31,439 nt of DNA from a virus: the IMG/VR virus record IMGVR_UViG_3300023178_000176, positions 1 through 31,439 of that record, one strand, 5' to 3'. Position 1 is the stretch's first letter, and every line of letters begins with the position of its first letter. The position numbers were made by a program, and so were the translations under genes. Of this stretch, positions 16,905 through 26,267 are shown in pieces. Under the pieces are notes generated by a model. The model did no database searches, was not told the DNA's origin, and saw only the letters and a program-made list of their open reading frames with translations.

Positions 16905-17920
16905 TACTGAGTCTCAATCTCATTATAGATATCTATGAGTTTTTGTTTTTCGATTGTTTGGCTTTCTATAGTTTCTAGTTGCTGTATTACAATTTGATCG
17001 ACACTTTCAAAAACAATATCGCCACCTTCGTATTCCTCTTCTTCTTTAATAGGAATAAGTTGCAATTCTCTGACATTGTATTGTTCTGCAAATTTTTCTC
17101 TAATAAAATTTGCTTCTTCATAACTAATACTGATGTCTAATTTAACTCTAGCATAGGTATATTCGTCTAGCAAGGTTTGATGATTGTCGAGCAGTTGTTT
17201 AAGTGTAAACACTTTGTATTTCGGGCATGCAGTCCAATTTACATACTGTGGTTCATCTCCCCATGTTAAGAACATAGCACCACGTTCGTCATCATCAACG
17301 TCTGCATAGTTGTGTGGGAAAGCATTGCCGATATAGTGAATGTTGTTTTTGTATTGACGCTTGTGGAAGTGCCCACTGAACACATACTCTGGACCGCTTA
17401 ACATGTCTGCTTTTATACCATCATGATCTGGCATTTCTACCATAGCATTCATTTTGAAGTACGGTAACTCAAAGTGTCCAAACATATATTTGCATTGCAT
17501 TTTTGCAACTTTTTTATATTCGGCACCTACTAGCCAAGGAATAATAGCAACATCATCTTGTAAGAAATGATCGTCTACCATTACAAAGTTAGATAAGTCA
17601 CGAGCATATTCAATGCTGTTAAGTTCTCTTTTATCTCTGTAATACAAATCGTGGTTACCTGTTATAAAGTAAACTTTTTCAAATGCATCGTTGAGTTTTT
17701 TGAGATCTTTGATAGTAGCATTCATGGTTGCTACGTTAACACTTGCTCTATGATGATGCCAGTCACCGAGAAATATACAAGTTTCTGCATTTCTTGCTTT
17801 CGCTTCTGCAATAAACCAGTCTATATATCGATGACAATCATCTAAATGTAGTCGGCTATTTTGCTTTAAACCGTAATGAATATCCGTAAAGCAAGCCGCT
17901 GTTTTAAACAGTTGGGCCAT
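16904..17920 (-). CDS. gp47: Recombination endonuclease subunit gp47 (Mre11/SbcD-like)
   Basis: This 338-residue metallophosphoesterase is the nuclease partner of gp46. The metal-binding motifs are in the expected order: D13-I-H15, GDWHHH (52-57), GNHD (88-91), GHFE (148-151, H149) and SGHFHKRQ (182-189, H184 and H186). Its length matches T4 gp47 (339 aa). It begins 3 bases after gp55 and couples to gp46 through a TAATG junction, favouring equal amounts of both subunits. Confidence 0.97.
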   Translation of the reverse strand: MAQLFKTAACFTDIHYGLKQNSRLHLDDCHRYIDWFIAEAKARNAETCIFLGDWHHHRASVNVATMNATIKDLKKLNDAFEKVYFITGNHDLYYRDKRELNSIEYARDLSNFVMVDDHFLQDDVAIIPWLVGAEYKKVAKMQCKYMFGHFELPYFKMNAMVEMPDHDGIKADMLSGPEYVFSGHFHKRQYKNNIHYIGNAFPHNYADVDDDERGAMFLTWGDEPQYVNWTACPKYKVFTLKQLLDNHQTLLDEYTYARVKLDISISYEEANFIREKFAEQYNVRELQLIPIKEEEEYEGGDIVFESVDQIVIQQLETIESQTIEKQKLIDIYNEIETQ

Positions 17921-17923
17921 AAA

Positions 17924-18790
17924 TTAATCTGCTAATGATTGTGTATCTTCTTCTGCGGCTTCACGCATTGCACGAATTTGTTCTTCATGTGCAATTTGTC
18001 TGCCATAACTCGGTAAGTGTCCTTGCTCGATTAAGATATCATCTCTAATAGTTTGATTTCTTTTTTCGATATTAAGCACTCTGGTAAAACTGTTGTTAAC
18101 TGCCGCAGTATAATATGCAAACGGATTGTCTGACTTAGATTCATCAAATTGTAATCCAATTTGTGCTAATTGTACTAATGCTTGTCCACGCATTTCGTCA
18201 ACATAAGTGTAACCTCTCCAGTTTGCTCTGTGGCTGTAACGCTCAACAAGTTTTAAAAACATTGTTCCAAGTTTGTTTGTGATACTACCGTGTTCAGTGT
18301 TAAACTCACCATTACTTAAACTGCCCTGCCAATGACTACGAGCAACCTCTACAACATTATCATCTTTGTATGCATAATGCTTAAAAGGCTTAAAGTTTAC
18401 TTTGGCTTTTTCTTCCGCAATGTTTTTAGGGTTCTTTTTACGCCCTTCTTCATCAGGAATATGTTCATATGTCATAACTCTAAACACTAAATCTTCTATG
18501 TCAATAGACTTAGGATCAACAGCAAATTCTTTTTGTTTGGGTTTATTTTTATAATCTTTAGGATCGTGTAAAGCCATCGCCGCTTGATATCCTTCGTACT
18601 GCATCTTTGCGGCCTTGTTTTCTCTTGCTTGTTTTACGCTATTTCTATTGATCTTTTTGACATCTTCTAAAATAATATCAAAATCCGTGTATTTTTCGTC
18701 CTCAATATAACAGTATGACATCTTGCTTTTGTGAATCTCTGTTAAGATGTCTCTGTTGTTTAAGTAATTAATTTTTTTCTGCGTTGCCAT
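17924..18790 (-). CDS. gp55: Late-transcription sigma factor gp55
   Basis: This 288-residue protein carries the gp55 core at about 175-255: FLKLVERYSHRANWRGYTYV, DEMRGQALVQLA, then ESKSDNPFAYYTAAVNNSFT and RVLNIEKRNQTIRDDIL. This corresponds to sigma region 2, which binds core polymerase and the late -10 element. The N-terminus NNRDILTEIHKSKMSYC also resembles gp55. T4 gp55 has 185 residues; the extra length lies mainly between residues 35 and 150 and is rich in Lys and Glu. It is read from a host-type promoter, as expected for a protein that must precede late genes. A GGAG site precedes the ATG. Confidence 0.93.
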   Translation of the reverse strand: MATQKKINYLNNRDILTEIHKSKMSYCYIEDEKYTDFDIILEDVKKINRNSVKQARENKAAKMQYEGYQAAMALHDPKDYKNKPKQKEFAVDPKSIDIEDLVFRVMTYEHIPDEEGRKKNPKNIAEEKAKVNFKPFKHYAYKDDNVVEVARSHWQGSLSNGEFNTEHGSITNKLGTMFLKLVERYSHRANWRGYTYVDEMRGQALVQLAQIGLQFDESKSDNPFAYYTAAVNNSFTRVLNIEKRNQTIRDDILIEQGHLPSYGRQIAHEEQIRAMREAAEEDTQSLAD

Positions 18791-18814
18791 AAAATCTCCA
18801 ATAACTCAACAAGT

Positions 18815-18842
18815 ATTATACACAATATAAGATTATTGTCAA
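18815..18842 (-). promoter_or_regulatory. Sigma70-type promoter of the gp55-gp47-gp46 unit
   Basis: The minus strand has TTGACA (18837-18842), a 16-base spacer ending TTGTG, and TATAAT (18815-18820). Both hexamers are perfect consensus. The gp55 ATG follows 24 bases after the -10, giving a leader of about 18 bases. No late element faces this way. Confidence 0.85.
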
Positions 18843-18889
18843 CTATTATTTACCCACTTTTAAAAATTATAAGATGTTTTATTGATTTC

Positions 18890-18897
18890 GATAAATA
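18890..18897 (+). promoter_or_regulatory. Late promoter (GATAAATA) of the baseplate operon
   Basis: GATAAATATAAG lies 20 bases before the chosen start at 18918 and is divergent from the gp55 promoter. It is the only late element before the four-gene plus-strand unit ending at 25166. Confidence 0.75.
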
Positions 18898-18917
18898 TAA
18901 GCATAGCAGGAGTTAGT

Positions 18918-19781
18918 ATGAGTGCAAAAAAGTATATTGGCAATCTTACCGACGGTTTAATATTTAAGCCGCCTACAATGCGTGGTGGTATAGGTCAGGC
19001 CGATTCTTTATATCAAACAGCAAAAGAAAGAGAATTAAGAGATAACATTGCTCGAGAAACTGCTCAAGCAGGCATAGTCGATGTTATATCATCTGGGCAA
19101 AAAGGCACAGGTACTCCTGTTGACTGGAGAGCTAGGTTAAGACCTAAAGGCGGTGCGGCAGATAATTTCTGGAAGGGTGGCAACACCCTTATAGGAGGCT
19201 CAGGTGAAAGTAGTGCAGGTGATGATTACTTATTAAAACCACTTAAAGATTCAGGTGGTTTAGTTTGGCAGTATACTCCTAATATATTTGTGAGCGGTAG
19301 AGCAAATTACGAAATAACAGATTTTTATGGTTCTAATTATCCTCTAGTAAATTATACTAATTCTACTCCCCCACAATTGGTTGTGGTAGAAGATTTTACT
19401 GCTAACACTATTGCAGAAGCAAGATACATGTTAGCAATCATGCACTTTTTAAAAATTGTTACAAAAAGTTTCTTTGGAGACCAAGCAGTAGCAGATGGCA
19501 TGTACGGTACACCGCCCCCAGTAATGTTGTTTGAATATTTGGGAGATCATGGCTTTAACAAAGTACCAGTAGTGGTAACAGACTATCAGTATCAATTAGG
19601 CGACGACGTAGACTATGTTCCTGTTAAAACAGGAGTCAATGGAGACGAAACTACTTTTGTACCAACTGCATCAAACATTTCTATTACACTGCAACCAAGT
19701 TATACACCTCATAAATTGCGTAAGAAGTTTGACCTTAACAAATTTACATCAGGTACTAATTATAAGGACGGGTTTATCTAA
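18918..19781 (+). CDS. Baseplate tail-tube cap protein, gp48/gp54-like
   Basis: This 287-residue protein begins MSAKKYIGNLTDG. The start at 18918 is chosen because GCAGGAG lies 5-11 bases upstream and because the upstream in-frame ATG at 18882 precedes the late promoter element. It has a glycine-rich N-terminal half, then YMLAIMHFLKIVTKSFFG (about 172-189), GTPPPVMLFEYLG and KVPVVVTDYQYQLGDDVDYV (about 216-235), and it ends SITLQPSYTPHKLRKKFDL. This resembles the marine T4-like proteins annotated as gp48, from memory. Such proteins cap the baseplate hub and start tail-tube polymerisation. Which of gp48 or gp54 it is cannot be decided. It overlaps gp53 by one base. Confidence 0.62.
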   Translation: MSAKKYIGNLTDGLIFKPPTMRGGIGQADSLYQTAKERELRDNIARETAQAGIVDVISSGQKGTGTPVDWRARLRPKGGAADNFWKGGNTLIGGSGESSAGDDYLLKPLKDSGGLVWQYTPNIFVSGRANYEITDFYGSNYPLVNYTNSTPPQLVVVEDFTANTIAEARYMLAIMHFLKIVTKSFFGDQAVADGMYGTPPPVMLFEYLGDHGFNKVPVVVTDYQYQLGDDVDYVPVKTGVNGDETTFVPTASNISITLQPSYTPHKLRKKFDLNKFTSGTNYKDGFI

Positions 19782-20080
19782 TGGCAGAAATTCACAGAAG
19801 GGACAGTTTTTTGAGACGTGCTGGAACATACGATGTGTTTTTAGATATTAACACTTTGCCTACAGTTCCTAAAGTTGTGTCAGATGTATCATACACTATT
19901 CCAGCAAAGTTTGCAGGCAGACCTGATTTATTAGCACACGAATTATACAACAACACACGACTATGGTGGGTATTTGCATTGAGAAATCCAGATCAACTAA
20001 AAGACCCTTTGGGCGATTTTAAACAAGGAGTAGAGATTAAATTGCCAACCAGAGCAACTGTTGAAAGCATTATAGGCTAG
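19781..20080 (+). CDS. gp53: Baseplate wedge protein gp53
   Basis: A 99-residue protein with RPDLLAHELYNNTRLWWVFA (about 47-66), then LRNPDQLKDPLGDFKQGVEI and KLPT. This LysM-like segment, where a Trp-Trp pair is followed by RN and DP...F..G..I..P, is characteristic of T4 gp53. It is about half the length of T4 gp53 (196 aa), and mainly the LysM-like core remains. gp53 binds the wedge to the hub. The start overlaps the upstream stop (TAATG). Confidence 0.85.
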   Translation: MAEIHRRDSFLRRAGTYDVFLDINTLPTVPKVVSDVSYTIPAKFAGRPDLLAHELYNNTRLWWVFALRNPDQLKDPLGDFKQGVEIKLPTRATVESIIG

Positions 20081-20082
20081 TT

Positions 20083-22545
20083 ATGAGCGACACAACACCA
20101 CAGCCACAATACGATCCGATAGTAGGCACTGTTTATGGAAACGTGCTGGATAAATTTGACAACTATGCGTATAATATTAAATTATACATGATTCCCCCTA
20201 AAGCATCACCCGTTGCCGCAGGCGTTTTTACTCCCAGTGCAGGTACTACTGCTAGAAATCCCTTGCCTACTCCTAGTGCATCCGGCGGCGGCTCCGGCGG
20301 AGGTTATTTAAAAAATTATTTAATTGCAAAGCCAGAAGAAACAGTGGTTCTCGCACAAACAGGTGTTACTGGAGCACAAATAGATAATGTACAAATTGTG
20401 TCTGCTGTAGGCACTGGCGGTTCTTTTCATACATCAACAATAAACTTTGATGTAATACAGCCTGGATCTGCAGACTTCATGGATCAAATACTTGCCGCAA
20501 AAAAACATTTAGGTTGCCCAATCTTTGCACCTGATGTGCCTTTATTTTTAGAAATTGTGTTTAAAGGATATTCAGAAGACATAGACGATCCTGAAAAGGA
20601 AGGTGTTGTAACAGCAATCGCTGGTCCTTATAGATATAATATGATTTTAAAAAATGTAGGCATAGATATCGATGCAAAAGGAAGTCAATATTCGTTTGAA
20701 TGTGTAGCAAAAGATCAGATACCTTATTCAGATCAGTTTTACACATTACCCTGTCTTGTTACTGCAGAAGGCGGAACAATTAAAGAATATTTGACTGACG
20801 TTGAAAATAAATTGAAAGAGTATGCAGAAAAGAATTTAACAGACTATCAATTCAGAGATGAAATAAAATTTGATTTAAGTGGCCTATTGGTATCCGAAGG
20901 CGCCGATCCTGATTTAGGCATCAGTGACGACACCCTCACTAATAACAGCAAAGCAAAAGCAGAAGATATTAACCGTATAATGAATCCACAGTTGTCAGGA
21001 AAAACACAGGACGAATACAAAGAAATACTAGAAGGTGATCCTATAGACAGCGGTAGGCTAGACGTTGTTGTGAGCAAAGACATGGTCACATTCAGAGAAG
21101 GTGTTAAAATTGATGTAGTAGTTGCAACCATACTTAGTATGAGTGATGAATTTTTTGAAGGTACCACAAGATCCGATGCGGCTGACGCCGGTGCAAATGT
21201 ACGCAAGGAACAAGGTTTTGTTAAATGGTTTAAAATTAATTCCGATTATGAATACGGTGAATATGACGAATATAGAAATACCCATCAGAAAAAAATAACG
21301 TATGGTCCGTACATTTATAGAACTGATGGCAGTAATATTCAGCAGAACACAGAAGAAAATATTAATTTGTCTAAATCTGATGTTCAATCTCGTTTCGATC
21401 AAATGAGTGCAACAGTTTTTAAAGCATATCATTATACCTATACCGGTAGAAATGATCAAATTATAGATTGTAGAATTGGCTACAACAATGGTATTGCATT
21501 AATTGTTCCTCCTGCAGGAGGTGTTACAGGTGACTTCAGTACAGCACTGGCAGACTCTTTGTCAGACACTGCAGGCGAAAACGATGACCTAACAGGACAA
21601 GAAGCGGCTCAAGCGGCAGAAAAAGCCGCCGCGGCAGAGCAAGCGAACGACTTCTTAAATAATTTAGACCCAGGCCAAAGACAACAATTAGGGGAATGGG
21701 CAGGATTAAGCGGCGCCGAAATTGCTGATCTAGTGAGCAATCAAAACGGACAAAGTCAACAGTTCCTTGCACTAGCATTAGCAGACTCATCGCTTTTACA
21801 GGCCGCACAAAATGCAGGAGCTCAAGCAAATGCAAACACATTAAGTGACACACAAAAAGGTATCAATGGGGGTTCGTATTCAGAAAGATTAAGCGGTTAT
21901 CAATACGGTGCTGATATCATGGACAGTCAAGGGCTAGATATAAGCCAAGATATGAGCCAGCAAACAGTTAAAAACAGAATTAGAGATTTAAGACGTCAAG
22001 CAAAGAATTTAGATTCAGAATCACAGCATGCGGACGCAGGTGATAATGCACAACCTCAAGTGCAACAAATACATTTAACAAACCCATCAGAAGCGGCAAC
22101 ATACGATGGCACAACAAGGAATAGTATATTTGGTTACTTGATGCAACAACATGGTGCTAGTGATTTCTTGGTAAAATTAGATATGACTGTTAGAGGAGAT
22201 CCATTTTATCTCGGCCAACCTGATACAACTGGAAGACAGGTACCTCTTGTAAATGATCCGGCAGAAACTAATCCAGAGTATGCTGTCTACAGCAAAGACG
22301 AAAACTATGTGATGTTTGAAATGCAATTACCTAGACGTTATGATATGGATGTTGAAGATGAAGATAACAACACCGGTTATTGGCAACCAAAAGGCACTAG
22401 TTATTTCATAAGTGGCATGTACAGAATGGTTACTGTAGTAAATAACTTCAGTAGAGGACTTTATAGTACTGAATTAAACCTTAATAAGTTAACACCTATC
22501 AAAATCAGTATGTTAGAAAAACATCCTCCCGGAGAAAGTGAATAA
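20083..22545 (+). CDS. Baseplate hub protein (gp27-like position)
   Basis: This 820-residue protein sits directly before the gp5 spike, where T4-like hubs place the gp27 partner. The N-terminal part has YAYNIKLYMIPP and a segment STINFDVIQPGSADFMDQIL (about 125-145), then PLFLEIVFKGYSED, like hub tube domains. A middle region (about 500-660) is Ala/Gln-rich and likely flexible. The C-terminal part has SDFLVKLDMTVRGDPFYLG and SGMYRMVTVVNNFSRGLYST followed by ELNLNKL, which resembles the closing domain of gp27/VgrG-type hubs. It is about twice the length of T4 gp27 (391 aa). The hub role is inferred from context and pattern. It overlaps gp5 by one base. Confidence 0.62.
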   Translation: MSDTTPQPQYDPIVGTVYGNVLDKFDNYAYNIKLYMIPPKASPVAAGVFTPSAGTTARNPLPTPSASGGGSGGGYLKNYLIAKPEETVVLAQTGVTGAQIDNVQIVSAVGTGGSFHTSTINFDVIQPGSADFMDQILAAKKHLGCPIFAPDVPLFLEIVFKGYSEDIDDPEKEGVVTAIAGPYRYNMILKNVGIDIDAKGSQYSFECVAKDQIPYSDQFYTLPCLVTAEGGTIKEYLTDVENKLKEYAEKNLTDYQFRDEIKFDLSGLLVSEGADPDLGISDDTLTNNSKAKAEDINRIMNPQLSGKTQDEYKEILEGDPIDSGRLDVVVSKDMVTFREGVKIDVVVATILSMSDEFFEGTTRSDAADAGANVRKEQGFVKWFKINSDYEYGEYDEYRNTHQKKITYGPYIYRTDGSNIQQNTEENINLSKSDVQSRFDQMSATVFKAYHYTYTGRNDQIIDCRIGYNNGIALIVPPAGGVTGDFSTALADSLSDTAGENDDLTGQEAAQAAEKAAAAEQANDFLNNLDPGQRQQLGEWAGLSGAEIADLVSNQNGQSQQFLALALADSSLLQAAQNAGAQANANTLSDTQKGINGGSYSERLSGYQYGADIMDSQGLDISQDMSQQTVKNRIRDLRRQAKNLDSESQHADAGDNAQPQVQQIHLTNPSEAATYDGTTRNSIFGYLMQQHGASDFLVKLDMTVRGDPFYLGQPDTTGRQVPLVNDPAETNPEYAVYSKDENYVMFEMQLPRRYDMDVEDEDNNTGYWQPKGTSYFISGMYRMVTVVNNFSRGLYSTELNLNKLTPIKISMLEKHPPGESE

Positions 22546-25166
22546 TGCCTACATCATACCAGTCTAATACGTTTAGGAGCAGTAACAAAAATCCTAGACA
22601 AAAAATTCAAGAGACTAAAGATCCTACCTACGGTATCTTTATGGGCGAAGTAGTAGCAAACAAAGATATCAGCAGAACAGGTAGATTAAAAGTTTTTGTT
22701 CCTGCTCTAGCACAAGACAAGCAAACGTCAACAGGATATTTTGAAGCGGTATGGAGTTCACCTTTCGCTGGTTCCACTGATCCCAAAGCAGTGGGTAAAG
22801 AATTAGAAAATCCTACTAACACAATGCAATCCTATGGTATGTGGATGGTACCTCCGGATTTAGGTAACCACGTGCTGGTTGCATTTGGTGATGGTAACAT
22901 GAAGTATCCTATTATCATCAGTTGCCTGTATCAAGATAAATTTAATCACATGGTACCTGGCTTACCGTATGACAATAATTTTCAAGTTAATGCATTCCAA
23001 ATGCCAACATTAGAAAAAAACAAACGATCTGAACAGGAAGGCCATAACGATATATTTAGGCCAATTTCACATACAATAAGTGAAGCAGTGACTAAACAAG
23101 GTTTAATTTTTGATAATGTAAGAGGACCAACAAGCAGTGGTGCAAGACGAGAATCGCCTAGTGAAGTATTTGGTGTACTTACTCCAGGACCTAGAGATCC
23201 GGAAAAATATGATTATAGATTAGGCGGACACCAATTTATAATGGACGACAGTTTAACTAATAGACAAGTTAGAATTAGGTCAGCACAAGGAAATCAAATA
23301 CTGTTAGATGATAATGAAGGAATGATTTACTTTATTAATAAAAGCGGTAAAGTTTGGATGGAGATGACTGGAGCAAATCAATTGGTGTTGTATGCAGACA
23401 CAGAAATCACAATGCGTACCAAAGGTGATTTTAATGTTAGAGCAGACAGAAACATTAATTTAGAAGCAGGCCAGGATGTAAATATCAAAGCCGCCGGTGA
23501 CACAACAAATGCTGGTGAGTCAGGTACTGAATATGCCGGACCTGGTGTGTTAGGCAATGCTCCAACAGGTGTTGGCGGCAACTTTATTGTAGAGTCTCAA
23601 AACGAAACAAGATTTGTTTCTTCAGCAAGTATTTTGGGTACTTCTGCCGCAGGCGATATACAATTTAATGCCGCAGGAGTATTTAACGGAACAGCGGGCA
23701 CAGATGTTAATTTAAAAGCAGGCGGCGGGTCGCTGTTTGCTGAATCATCTAGCACCACACACATCAAAGCAGGCAGTGCAGTAAACATAACTGCTGGTAG
23801 TAACATAAATGAGAACTCCGGCGGCAGAATTATGATGAACAGCGGCGGTCCAAATGCAAGCGCCGCTACTGATGCTAGTACTGTTGCCTCAATAGCAACT
23901 AATACTTTTAATGATGAACCATACAGTGAGATTGAGTATGACGCAGGTGCTGAAGATCCACTTAAAGGAAAAGGCGGGGTTAGATCCGGTGAAGCCAAAG
24001 AAATTTCTACTATTACATCTAATTATATTACATTAGAGCCTTGGATAGGACATAACATCAGTGACCCGAGAGATCAAATAGAAAAGCCACCCGGCATCGG
24101 CGGCACGGCCCCAGAAGACAATCCCCCACCAACTGCACCATTAACTCCTGACACACCAGCAGATGTAAACACACCAGACGGGTTCAGTGCAGGAGTAGGA
24201 TTTGAAGGATCATCACCCAGTTACATATCAACTAACGGAGCACAAAGCAACTGGGATGTTCCAGCACAGAAAACTATAGGCCCAGAAAAAGTAACTGCGG
24301 TAATTTCTGCACTTAATAAATCATTGCCACCTGTTCGATCAGCAACTCTAACAGCAGATAAAACAAAAATTATAGGTTCAATGACTAGAGTTGAAAAAGG
24401 CATTGGCGATGCAGATTTAATTGGTATAGATTATGCTGGCAGGAAAGCCAGCATACAACAAGGCCAATTAAAAGAAATGAAAAGCAACATTAATAGGGCC
24501 AAAATGACATCTGCAGATAACGTAGAGTTTCTCAGTGAACTAGAAGATATAGGCATTACTGCGTATACAGAAGGTTCCACAGTTGTTTACACAGATCAAA
24601 ACGGAAATTCTATAAGAGATGTGTCTCAAGGAAACATTACTGATGAAACTAATTATCAATTAGTGCAAGCAGAGTTTATGGCAGAAAAAGAAAAAGTAGG
24701 TAGTATAATCAATGTACCAGTAAGTGATAATCAACTAAGTGCATTAACTAGCATGTCTATGCATATTAGTTTTGACGAGATGGTAAGAAGCCCAGTTGTA
24801 GATGCAACAAATGCCGGTGCTTTTAGCCAAGTTCCGGCAATTATGATGAATTATCAATACGGTATGACGCCCAGCGGCCCCGTGCTCAAGCAAGACTACA
24901 GAGATAGAAGAATTTACGAAGGTGAGTTGTTTATGACTCCGGATAATATTCCCTTGCCATCATACGGTACTAATTCTGTGCCTTGGGCACAACAGGCTAA
25001 AGATTTGCGTAGAGCTAGAAAAATGTATACTTCAGTATTCGGTGAACCTATCTCTATTGTTGACCCGATCGTTGTAGTAGATCCAGGCCCAGTAAAGCCA
25101 GACCCAAGGCCAAACCCAGGTGGACCAGAAGTTATAGTTGATGATTGGTCCGATTGGAACGTTTAA
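22545..25166 (+). CDS. gp5: Baseplate central spike gp5 with C-terminal lysozyme-like region
   Basis: This 873-residue protein has an N-terminal OB-fold (about 28-140; YGIFMGEVVANKDISRTGRL, WMVPPDLGNHVLVAFGDGN). Next comes a VgrG/gp5-type beta-helix (about 220-420; GNQILLDDNEGMIYFINKSG, then short repeats such as DFNVRADRNINLEAGQDVNI). A linker follows, and then a region (about 655-800) that resembles GH24 lysozymes: FLSELEDIGITAY aligns with the E..L.AY motif, NQLSALTSMSM with the central helix and YRDRRIYEGELF with the C-terminal lobe. In T4 the lysozyme lies between the OB-fold and the helix, so the order differs. The TIGxGH motif is missing, so activity is doubtful. The tail is Pro-rich. 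The spike pierces the outer membrane. Confidence 0.88.
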   Translation: MPTSYQSNTFRSSNKNPRQKIQETKDPTYGIFMGEVVANKDISRTGRLKVFVPALAQDKQTSTGYFEAVWSSPFAGSTDPKAVGKELENPTNTMQSYGMWMVPPDLGNHVLVAFGDGNMKYPIIISCLYQDKFNHMVPGLPYDNNFQVNAFQMPTLEKNKRSEQEGHNDIFRPISHTISEAVTKQGLIFDNVRGPTSSGARRESPSEVFGVLTPGPRDPEKYDYRLGGHQFIMDDSLTNRQVRIRSAQGNQILLDDNEGMIYFINKSGKVWMEMTGANQLVLYADTEITMRTKGDFNVRADRNINLEAGQDVNIKAAGDTTNAGESGTEYAGPGVLGNAPTGVGGNFIVESQNETRFVSSASILGTSAAGDIQFNAAGVFNGTAGTDVNLKAGGGSLFAESSSTTHIKAGSAVNITAGSNINENSGGRIMMNSGGPNASAATDASTVASIATNTFNDEPYSEIEYDAGAEDPLKGKGGVRSGEAKEISTITSNYITLEPWIGHNISDPRDQIEKPPGIGGTAPEDNPPPTAPLTPDTPADVNTPDGFSAGVGFEGSSPSYISTNGAQSNWDVPAQKTIGPEKVTAVISALNKSLPPVRSATLTADKTKIIGSMTRVEKGIGDADLIGIDYAGRKASIQQGQLKEMKSNINRAKMTSADNVEFLSELEDIGITAYTEGSTVVYTDQNGNSIRDVSQGNITDETNYQLVQAEFMAEKEKVGSIINVPVSDNQLSALTSMSMHISFDEMVRSPVVDATNAGAFSQVPAIMMNYQYGMTPSGPVLKQDYRDRRIYEGELFMTPDNIPLPSYGTNSVPWAQQAKDLRRARKMYTSVFGEPISIVDPIVVVDPGPVKPDPRPNPGGPEVIVDDWSDWNV
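24432..24455 (+). other. Perfect 9-bp hairpin inside gp5
   Basis: TATGCTGGC (24432-24440) and GCCAGCATA (24447-24455) are exact complements around the loop AGGAAA. It encodes residues of the segment DYAGRKAS just before the lysozyme-like region. No T run follows, so it is not a terminator. Confidence 0.6.
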
Positions 25167-25354
25167 CTTTTATTTAATTCTCTTTGCAAATCTGAAATTT
25201 TAACGTATGCTCTATACTTTTGATCTTGTTCTTCTTTGATTGTATTTTTAAGCATATCAATTTCAGATTTAAGTGCGTTGATAGTTTTCAACTGATCGAC
25301 TAACTGAATTCTTAATTCTTCTTCTAGTGTGTTGTTTAAGGTTTTGTTAACCAT
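25163..25354 (-). CDS. Small coiled-coil protein (63 aa, function unknown)
   Basis: A 63-residue protein that is almost entirely a charged heptad-like helix (EEELRIQLVDQLKTINALKS, then EIDMLKNTIKEEQ). It has a CGGAGAG ribosome site, overlaps the hydrolase 3' end by 8 bases and overlaps the convergent gp5 stop by 4 bases. It is the last gene of the minus-strand cassette. No domain is recognised; oligomerisation or protein binding is the most that can be inferred. Confidence 0.7.
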   Translation of the reverse strand: MVNKTLNNTLEEELRIQLVDQLKTINALKSEIDMLKNTIKEEQDQKYRAYVKISDLQRELNKS

Positions 25355-25967
25355 TATGCTCTCCGGTATAGATTTTATTTAATAAATCTGTTACACTATT
25401 ATTTAATAAAACACCGCTGTGACCTGCTTCTATGTACACGTTTTCGGTCTGTTTAAAATTTTCAGGAGTACTGCTTTGACTGCTAACACTAACCATACCG
25501 TCGTTTGCTTGACTGCCCATTCCTGCTACAGGATTACCACCCTGAGTGCATACAATGTTAGTGTGCAGACCAGTAAATGTTTTTTGCTGTAAAAGCGATA
25601 ACACCTCTGCCCCAGGTCTAGTGTTTTGGAACATTTTAGAGTTTCTAAAAAAGTAGCCAAAAATTCTAGCAACAGGTGTGCCTTGCCACGGTGTAGCAAT
25701 AGTTACTAAATGTGTAATTCGTTTTGGGTTGACGGCACTAAACCATGCACCGATCAACCCACCAAAACTATGGCCAACAACAATAATTTTGTCGTTTCCA
25801 AATTCTCTGGTTACTTTACGATTAAGAGAATCTACTACATCAAATGGGTCCTCTTCCATATCATACATTGGTGCAATGTGATCATGTTCAGGTAATATTA
25901 ATTTGTAATAATTAAAATTATCTGGTGATGCATTAGCACCGTGCAAATATAGAACTTTAGGACGCAT
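25347..25967 (-). CDS. Alpha/beta hydrolase (esterase/lipase-like)
   Basis: This 206-residue protein has a full alpha/beta-hydrolase triad: the nucleophile elbow G65-H66-S67-F68-G69-G70, Asp156 (NDGMVSV) and His183 (EAGHSGVL). An oxyanion-hole segment LYLHGAN lies at 6-12, and an ATPWQGTP segment (91-98) is typical of lipases. There is no signal peptide, so it acts in the infected cell or is released at lysis. Its substrate is not evident; membrane lipid, polyester or an ester-linked metabolite are all possible. It is cotranscribed with two small genes from a host-type promoter, so it is likely an early auxiliary gene and not a virion part. Confidence 0.85.
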   Translation of the reverse strand: MRPKVLYLHGANASPDNFNYYKLILPEHDHIAPMYDMEEDPFDVVDSLNRKVTREFGNDKIIVVGHSFGGLIGAWFSAVNPKRITHLVTIATPWQGTPVARIFGYFFRNSKMFQNTRPGAEVLSLLQQKTFTGLHTNIVCTQGGNPVAGMGSQANDGMVSVSSQSSTPENFKQTENVYIEAGHSGVLLNNSVTDLLNKIYTGEHNG

Positions 25968-26211
25968 TAGTTAGCAAATTTTCCATCTCCGCAAACTCTG
26001 CAGGCACAACACTCTTATCGTATTGATAATGTCCTGAAAACATTATAGTATCAAATACTACATGTTTTTTAGTAGCATAATCATACAAACAATAAGACAT
26101 ATACCGCTTGTTTGCTGACTGGCTCAAAATGAACCTTTTATTATTAAGTTTTTTGTTGACAGCATCTGCCAACAACCCTAATCGATCAAATTCGTTTTTG
26201 ATCTTAAACAT
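25957..26211 (-). CDS. Small protein of unknown function (84 aa)
   Basis: An 84-residue mixed alpha/beta protein (MFKIKNEFDRLGLLADAVNK, then SANKRYMSYCLYDYATKKHV and FDTIMFSGHYQYD). An AGAGGAT ribosome site precedes the ATG, and it overlaps the hydrolase start by 11 bases. It is the first gene of the cassette, about 50 bases after the predicted transcription start. I do not recognise a family. Confidence 0.75.
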   Translation of the reverse strand: MFKIKNEFDRLGLLADAVNKKLNNKRFILSQSANKRYMSYCLYDYATKKHVVFDTIMFSGHYQYDKSVVPAEFAEMENLLTNAS

Positions 26212-26267
26212 TTTAGCATATCCTCTTGTTGCTAATGAATGTAATACTATTTACATAGTATAAGTGT

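Noticed and set aside
18882-18917. Upstream ATG extending the gp48/54-like gene by 12 residues
   Set aside because: It lies before the late promoter element and lacks a ribosome site, while 18918 has GCAGGAG.
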